A stretch of DNA of 11,237 nt from Spirochaetes bacterium GWF1_49_6 (lineage in GTDB: Bacteria > Spirochaetota > Brevinematia > Brevinematales > GWF1-51-8): assembly GCA_001829395.1 (NCBI GenBank), contig MIBD01000043.1, positions 1 through 11,237 on the forward strand. The letters run 5' to 3'. This document shows, piece after piece, positions 6,485 to 11,237 of this stretch (the stretch's first letter is position 1; every line of letters starts with the position of its first letter). A program made the translations under genes and the position numbers. The notes under the pieces were generated by a model. The model worked only from the letters and a program-made list of their open reading frames with translations, ran no database searches and was not told the origin of the DNA.

Positions 6485-8008
6485 TTATTTTACAAATCCC
6501 TGATCCGCGTCGATACCACGTTCTTTCAGCAGGCGTTTCGCGAGGAAGTATCCCCCCGCCATCACGCCCGCGACCCCGAATCCCGGGTAGACCCATTGCC
6601 CGACCATATACAGCCCGTCCACCGGCGTAGTCTGCGGCAGGAATTTTCCGTATGCCGCGCGCGAATATTCCCACCCCATGAACGAACCTTCATAGCTGTA
6701 GGTATACCGCCACGAGGTGACGGGGGTAGACGCCTCGCAAAAGAGCAGGGACTTTTCAAAATTAGCGCCGAGCTTCGCGGCCGCGCGTTCGAGCAGGATA
6801 TGGCTCGCGGCTTCTTTCACCTTCCCGTACGCTTCGCCGCGCTCGCCGTTGGGGCCGGTCTCCCAGTTATTATGGTAGGAATAGGGCAGGGGCGCGGTCA
6901 GGACAACCGAATGATTCTTCTGGCTTTCCGGCTTCTCGGCGACAAACATCCCGAACGGGCAATTTTCCGGCGTATTCTCCGACGGCTCGCGGTCGAGGGG
7001 GTTGTCGCCCATAAATGCGAAGTAATTCACGCCGCCGAAGTCGTACGCTCCGTCCACCCCGATGAAATTAATCATCGCGCCGGGGAATACCTTCCTCGCG
7101 CGGATGTTCGAGCGGAGCGGCTCCAGATCGAATACCCCGTCGATCAGCTTGAACAGGAGATGATGCGGCGACGTATTGGAGATGATCGTATCGGCGTAGA
7201 AGTATTCCCCGCTCAGGCACTTGACCCCGTGCGCGAACGGGCGCTTTCCGCTCTCGTCTATCCAGACCTTGGTGACTTCCTGTTTCAGCATGACCTCGCC
7301 GCCGTGCTCGCGGATCGATTCGGCGATAGTATCGGCGATTTTCCGCATCCCGCCGACGGGATAATAAATCTCGTCCTTCCGCACCGTTTCCCATCGATAG
7401 GCGAGTCCGAGATAGAGCATCGGCCAGAACCCCTTGGAGTAGATGGTATTCGCTATATCCTTATCCTTGAAATACTTCCTGAGGAACGGGACGCCGTCTT
7501 TCATCGCGTACTTCATCACATTGGGTTTTTTCAGCATCATATTCATGCCGAATCCGAGTTTCTCGAAAAGACCCATTTCATACGGCGCTTTCGGGACACC
7601 CCCCGATGTGAGTTCCCGCATAATATTGGAATTGATATCGAATAGTTTCCTGATCTTCGCTTCCTCGGCGGGAAACTGCGCGGCTAGATCGTCGATGGGG
7701 GAAGACCCGCGCAGGGTAAAATCCCTGCCGCCGGTGAAGATACGCATGGTCTCGTGACGCTGAATCGTATCGATTTTTTTACCCCAGTACTTCATGAATG
7801 ACGGGATGATATCGCCTTCTCTGAGTTCGTGCAGGCCCTCGAGACCGATATCGAAACGGCAGTCCTTGCGTTCGAACGAGGTGATAAATCCGCCGGGGGC
7901 GCTATGTTTTTCCAGTACCAGTACTTTCATGCCGTTCTTCGCGAGAAAGGCCGCGGCGCTTAATCCGCCGATCCCCGCTCCGATGATGATCGCGTCATAC
8001 TTGTCCAT
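6485..8008 (-). CDS. FAD-dependent oxidoreductase of the phytoene desaturase/carotenoid isomerase (CrtI) family
   Basis: This 507-residue protein begins with an FAD-binding Rossmann motif, GAGIGG (10-15), followed by the ribose-binding acid E33 in VLEKHSAPGG. It ends with the family's FAD signature VGQWVYPGFGVAGVMAGG (469-486). Length and layout fit the NAD(P)/FAD amine-oxidase superfamily members annotated as phytoene desaturase, carotenoid cis-trans isomerase or retinol saturase. No phytoene synthase or other carotenoid gene is in the window, so a carotenoid substrate is not shown; a lipid or quinone substrate is equally possible. The ATG at 8008 is preceded by AAGGAG with a five-base gap, and this site overlaps the stop codon of the S4 gene (gap 9 bp), so the two genes are surely co-transcribed. 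Confidence 0.88.
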   Translation of the reverse strand: MDKYDAIIIGAGIGGLSAAAFLAKNGMKVLVLEKHSAPGGFITSFERKDCRFDIGLEGLHELREGDIIPSFMKYWGKKIDTIQRHETMRIFTGGRDFTLRGSSPIDDLAAQFPAEEAKIRKLFDINSNIMRELTSGGVPKAPYEMGLFEKLGFGMNMMLKKPNVMKYAMKDGVPFLRKYFKDKDIANTIYSKGFWPMLYLGLAYRWETVRKDEIYYPVGGMRKIADTIAESIREHGGEVMLKQEVTKVWIDESGKRPFAHGVKCLSGEYFYADTIISNTSPHHLLFKLIDGVFDLEPLRSNIRARKVFPGAMINFIGVDGAYDFGGVNYFAFMGDNPLDREPSENTPENCPFGMFVAEKPESQKNHSVVLTAPLPYSYHNNWETGPNGERGEAYGKVKEAASHILLERAAAKLGANFEKSLLFCEASTPVTSWRYTYSYEGSFMGWEYSRAAYGKFLPQTTPVDGLYMVGQWVYPGFGVAGVMAGGYFLAKRLLKERGIDADQGFVK

Positions 8009-8017
8009 ACACGCTCC

Positions 8018-8428
8018 TTAACGGTCGCCGTACTTATGCTTATGAAGTTCCCTTCGCTGTTTTTTATTGATATTGCCGGTCTGTCCCCGGCGGTTGATCC
8101 GTTCCTGCCGTTCGATAATCTCGATATACTCGGCGAGTTCCCCTTCCGGGCGGGCCTTCTCCTCCATCTCGTATAATTCACGGGCGTCGGCTTTACTGAT
8201 GGAACGCTGGGCGATCCCCTTGACGGTGACCTTGCGGTAGTCGTTACCGATGAGGATGAGGAGCTCGTCGCCGGGACGGACTATCCGCGCGGGTTTCGCG
8301 CGCTCGCCGTTGATTTTGACATGCCCGCCGTCGACCGCTTCCGACGCGGCGGAGCGCTGCTTGAAGAACCGGGCGAATTTCAGCCACTTATCGATACGTA
8401 TTCCGTCCGTAGGTTCATTTGTACCCAT
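8018..8428 (-). CDS. Hsp15-like S4-domain RNA-binding protein
   Basis: The protein has 136 residues. The S4 domain begins at RIDKWLKFARFFKQRS (about 11-26) and continues through GGHVKINGERAKP and RPGDELLI. The following stretch GNDYRKVTVKGIAQRS and the ELYE motif match the layout of Hsp15 (HslR), which binds stalled 50S subunits carrying peptidyl-tRNA. The last 30 residues are strongly basic (RRGQTGNINKKQRRELHKHK). ATG 8428 lies six bases after GAGG and inside the end of the upstream gene. The resulting 14-nt overlap suggests translational coupling. An in-frame ATG at 8461 has no ribosome binding site and would lengthen the overlap. A ribosome-rescue or RNA-binding role is inferred from the family only. 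Confidence 0.88.
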   Translation of the reverse strand: MGTNEPTDGIRIDKWLKFARFFKQRSAASEAVDGGHVKINGERAKPARIVRPGDELLILIGNDYRKVTVKGIAQRSISKADARELYEMEEKARPEGELAEYIEIIERQERINRRGQTGNINKKQRRELHKHKYGDR

Positions 8429-9212
8429 ACCCGTCCTCGAAATCAGCTTCGTCGATTTCAATCTCGAACTCGTTATCGGGCATGGGTTCGTCCTTGACTG
8501 CGGCCTTATTGAAGCCGGCGGTCAGGTGGCACCCGATGACCTGGATGTCCACGGGATATATTCCTTCCTGGTCGGAGCGTTTGATTTTCAGGAGGAATAC
8601 CGCCATGCGCGGTTCGAACGGACTCAGCAGGTAGCCGGGTACGGTAATACGTACCGCCTGCGCGTTCTTTTCCTTGTAGATAATTTTATCGCCGATGGCG
8701 TTATACACGTGAAACTCGATAGCGTTGATATAAGTGTACCCGAGCGAGCTTTTACTCTGCGTCACCAGCACCTGGTAATCGACGCTTGCCGTTTTGGTCT
8801 TCACGGGGAAGGCGCCAAGCTGCGCTTCGTACTGGACGATTTTATATTTCGTAAGGTTTTTCTCGATGTCATTCTTGTATAGTTTCCAGATTTCGCCGAG
8901 GGATACCGCCTGACCCTTGGAGAACGTGGTCTCCCAGACGACCTTATCGTCGACAAGGTTCTGGATATAGAAACGGAACACCGTGTTCTGCATCCCGTCG
9001 ATATCGGCGGTCAGATAGGTGAAATAGGCAAAATACCCGTCCTTAGACCACCCCACCGGATAGACCAGCGGCGCGAGGTAATACGCGTCCTTTCCCTCTT
9101 TGGCGGCGAACGGTATCTCGAGCGCGGACGGGATATAGTACTTTTCGTCCTGCGCGGATAACTGGATCGCCCCCGCGAGTATAATCGTTAAAATGATTGC
9201 CGTGTTTTTCAT
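8415..9212 (-). CDS. Exported protein of unknown function
   Basis: The protein has 265 residues. It starts with a typical Sec signal peptide: MKNT, a hydrophobic stretch to about residue 19, and a likely cut after LSA (A20|Q21). I recognise no family. The mature part is rich in aromatic residues and beta-type alternation (GYFAYFTYLTADI, TVFRFYIQNL) and ends in a very acidic tail (about 240-262, NEFEIEIDEADFEDG). It is probably a periplasmic or surface-associated beta-rich protein. Start ATG 9212 is supported by GGGGAG seven bases upstream; the longer frame from 9290 would overlap the TraB gene without a ribosome binding site. It lies 13 bp after the TraB/GumN gene and overlaps the S4 gene by 14 nt. 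Confidence 0.8.
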   Translation of the reverse strand: MKNTAIILTIILAGAIQLSAQDEKYYIPSALEIPFAAKEGKDAYYLAPLVYPVGWSKDGYFAYFTYLTADIDGMQNTVFRFYIQNLVDDKVVWETTFSKGQAVSLGEIWKLYKNDIEKNLTKYKIVQYEAQLGAFPVKTKTASVDYQVLVTQSKSSLGYTYINAIEFHVYNAIGDKIIYKEKNAQAVRITVPGYLLSPFEPRMAVFLLKIKRSDQEGIYPVDIQVIGCHLTAGFNKAAVKDEPMPDNEFEIEIDEADFEDGYGYK

Positions 9213-9225
9213 ATTTTTTCTCCCC

Positions 9226-10122
9226 TTAATATCGTAGAATTCTGATACCCTGTTGTTCGAGAAGGCTGATAATCCCTTTCTCGCCGACATAATGCGCCGC
9301 GCCGATAATCACGAAGTAGGTGCCGCCGCTTTTCAGGAATTGCATGATTTTTTCCGTCATAGTTATATTTCGGTCATCGATGAGTGATTTATTGAATTCC
9401 TTCTCCCATTTATCTTTCGGGTACAATACAAATTTCTCGAAATCCTCGATATTACCCGTTTTCCAAAGGTTCAACAGAATGCTAAACTGGTTTTTTATTG
9501 TGTCGGGAGGCTGCATCTGGCTCGCGAGAAACTGAATTTGGTTGGTGAGCGGCATCCTCGAGAAAAGTTTAATCTGAAACTCGGCGGTCTCCAGTTCGAT
9601 CACGGGCTTGGTTTCTCCGGTACGGTCGAGGAAATAATACTCGATCCCCGATGCGGCTTGCGCCCCGGAGTTCTGCATATTGATACCGGACAGGGTGAAC
9701 CCGACAAGCCACGGCTTCATCCGGTCGAGCACCTGCATGGAGAGTTTGTTTTCCTTCGTGAATGCGTCCAGCGATTGGTACAAAGCCGGCGGGATGTTAT
9801 TTGAAAGGTTGTCCTTCCCGAAATACATGCCCTCTTTCACTACGAGAATATTGATAGCGGTCTGGGAGATCCGGGGGTCAAGCTCTACGACGAGATAGTC
9901 CGAGTTGCTGAACGCGTTCTCGATAACCGGGTCGAGCGGGTAAATCGAACTGTCCGCCGCGTGCACCGATCCCATCAGGTATACCGTATTACTGATACCC
10001 TCCGCCTTCCAGAAGAAAAGCCGCCCCTTAGCGACGGGTTTGACTACGCCCTGCCCGCATGACGAGACCAGCAGAGCGAAAAAGACGATCCATAACGCGG
10101 AAACTAAACCCTTTCGAAACAT
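9226..10122 (-). CDS. TraB/GumN family lipoprotein
   Basis: From ATG 10122 the protein has 298 residues. It starts with a lipoprotein signal sequence: FRK, a hydrophobic stretch, and the lipobox VSSC with the lipidated cysteine at C22. The TraB/GumN marks follow: GSVHAAD near residue 51, VVELDPR near 78, GIEYYFL in the middle, DRN in the helical part, and GAAHYVG near 274. The two GxxH motifs are the proposed metal ligands of the Tiki/TraB metalloprotease fold. It would act at the membrane face of the periplasm, as a protease or inhibitor-processing enzyme; the substrate is unknown. The alternative ATG 10131 is only one base from AGGAG, too close for a ribosome binding site, while 10122 is ten bases away. 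The gap to the upstream gene is 43 bp. Confidence 0.88.
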   Translation of the reverse strand: MFRKGLVSALWIVFFALLVSSCGQGVVKPVAKGRLFFWKAEGISNTVYLMGSVHAADSSIYPLDPVIENAFSNSDYLVVELDPRISQTAINILVVKEGMYFGKDNLSNNIPPALYQSLDAFTKENKLSMQVLDRMKPWLVGFTLSGINMQNSGAQAASGIEYYFLDRTGETKPVIELETAEFQIKLFSRMPLTNQIQFLASQMQPPDTIKNQFSILLNLWKTGNIEDFEKFVLYPKDKWEKEFNKSLIDDRNITMTEKIMQFLKSGGTYFVIIGAAHYVGEKGIISLLEQQGIRILRY

Positions 10123-10165
10123 GTCACTCATTCTCCTGTAGAAATATCATTCATTGCATACAATC

Positions 10166-11237
10166 CTAACGGGTTTTCACCTTAGGGTTATTGGAAAAAT
10201 AATTCCAGAAACAGGTGCTTAACAGTTTATTATTCGTCTGGATACGGATTACCGAACCGGTGAGTTTTTCCTTGAGACGGTAATACCCCGGCTTGCCCTC
10301 GGGCTGTTCAAGCTCGTATTCCATCTTATTCTCGAAGGTACGCCAAAGGAGTTCGGTGACGTCCGTCAGTTTATCGGTAACCATCGCGCCGACCGCGACT
10401 CCCGTTTCGAAGTCGATGAGACGGCTGAGGGGATGCACGTCCTTATAGAAGTTCTTGCGCTGGATAGTGTCGCAGTAGAAAATCACCGGCTTACCGAGCG
10501 TGAGCGCCATCGCGGCCTCGGCGTCTTTCCCGAAGCTCTCCTTCTCGCCCGCGATATACACGAGCACTTTCGCGCTCCGCACCATCAGGCACTCGATCAG
10601 CCCCTTGTCCTCGTGCCCCTCGGCGGCGCTCAGGGTGGGGTCGAAGTATCGAAGGTTCAGGTCCTGCAAACGCTGGTCGCCGAAGATAATCTCGCACGCA
10701 TCAGCGACATTCCTGAAGTCCTGGCGCGTCCGCATACTGGTGGACATATATACGTCGAGGTCGTTCACCATCGACAGGAAGTACTCGGTATTCTTGAGCG
10801 CGGAACGGCGCGCCTCGATAAATTTATCGGCGATCCGCCCGTATCGTTTCTCAAGGTCGGACTCGGATGTGATAGTCTCATCGAGGATGTCGTCCGCCGA
10901 GAACAGGAGCATCTGCATATTGTTTTTATGACGGTTATCCGCGCCGCTCTTGTCGAATAATTCCTTGACGCGGATATTCTTGACCCCGTTACGGACGCTG
11001 TCACGGTATCCCTCTAAAAGGAATTCCTTGAGCTCGCTCTGAGATCCCGGCATATCACCGTAGGTCTTGCACGCCATCTCGGAGATGAGGTAACGGTCTT
11101 CCTTGGAGATTTTATTCACCCGCAGCCCTTTACCGCGCGCCTTGATGTCGGCGGACGGGTAGCTTCTCGACTCGAAGAACTCCGTCAGCTCGCGAACATT
11201 CATCTTGGACAGCGTCAGGAACGCGAGTACGATATTC
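10166..11237 (-). CDS. Protein with a nucleoside 2-deoxyribosyltransferase-like domain (partial, N-terminus beyond the window)
   Basis: The frame stays open to the right window edge, with 11 codons before the first ATG (11203). That ATG has no ribosome binding site, so the gene most likely starts outside the window. Counting from that Met, the domain at about 148-245 looks like the deoxyribosyltransferase/DRHyd fold. It has the strand LDVYMSTSM, then YFDPT, KGLIECLMVRSAKVLVYIAG, and SFGKDAEAAMALTLGKPVIFY. The last block fits the family pattern DxGxxxE...A..LGKPV, with the nucleophile Glu as E229 and Gly at -4 (G225). The usual Asp at -6 is Ser (S223). The first 140 residues are helical and charged; the last 60 are of unknown fold. 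The family cleaves or transfers N-glycosidic bonds of nucleosides or nucleotides. Function here is inferred from this motif only. It is first in the visible leftward run. Confidence 0.6.
   Translation of the reverse strand, partial: NIVLAFLTLSKMNVRELTEFFESRSYPSADIKARGKGLRVNKISKEDRYLISEMACKTYGDMPGSQSELKEFLLEGYRDSVRNGVKNIRVKELFDKSGADNRHKNNMQMLLFSADDILDETITSESDLEKRYGRIADKFIEARRSALKNTEYFLSMVNDLDVYMSTSMRTRQDFRNVADACEIIFGDQRLQDLNLRYFDPTLSAAEGHEDKGLIECLMVRSAKVLVYIAGEKESFGKDAEAAMALTLGKPVIFYCDTIQRKNFYKDVHPLSRLIDFETGVAVGAMVTDKLTDVTELLWRTFENKMEYELEQPEGKPGYYRLKEKLTGSVIRIQTNNKLLSTCFWNYFSNNPKVKTR

Noticed and set aside
6596..7645. Open frame of 349 codons on the plus strand
   Set aside because: It is antisense to the FAD oxidoreductase, whose domain motifs are clear; the translation is rich in Arg and His and has no family pattern. 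It is a by-product of GC-rich codon use.
10123..10131. ATG 10131 as start of the TraB/GumN lipoprotein
   Set aside because: AGGAG is only one base from it; ATG 10122 has a usable ten-base gap. The difference is three residues and does not affect the signal sequence.

Overview
The window is ordinary bacterial chromosome of roughly even base composition. Genes are densely packed, with GGAGG-type ribosome binding sites and sigma-70-like promoters. One predicted lipoprotein and one exported protein with a signal peptide point to a cell with an envelope or periplasmic compartment. The truncated first gene looks like the tail of an acyl-CoA dehydratase activase-related protein, a family mostly found in anaerobes. 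I cannot name the phylum from the sequence; a spirochaete-like or similar environmental diderm is only a guess. No rRNA, tRNA, CRISPR array, phage gene or transposase gene was seen.

Left part (1-2181): the end of a rightward gene meets the end of a leftward TPR membrane protein gene. Between them lies a TIR-bounded, TA-flanked element of about 237 bp (175-411) that looks like a MITE. Its two ends appear to supply the stop codons of both genes. Inside it sits a degenerate palindrome of the dispersed CATTGCGAG...GAAGCAATCT type. A second copy of that palindrome (1865-1967) lies in the long gap upstream of the TPR gene.

Middle part (2182-5692): a zinc-ribbon SAM methyltransferase (+), a GNAT-like acyltransferase (-) and a six-TM membrane protein with a SpoIIE/PP2C phosphatase domain (+). 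The acyltransferase and phosphatase genes are fired by two strong back-to-back promoters (4193-4281). Gene ends are nearly abutting, with gaps of 6 and 2 bp.

Right part (5695-11237): six leftward genes in a probable operon. In transcription order they are a protein with a nucleoside 2-deoxyribosyltransferase-like fold (cut by the window edge), a TraB/GumN lipoprotein, an exported protein of unknown function, an Hsp15-like S4 RNA-binding protein that overlaps it by 14 nt, a CrtI/phytoene-desaturase-type FAD oxidoreductase, and a HAD phosphatase. The products do not form a recognised pathway. No convincing intrinsic terminator was found.

The points most worth a second look are the MITE-like element that ends two genes at once, and the deoxyribosyltransferase-like protein at the right edge. 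I did not find a clear new multi-gene system.
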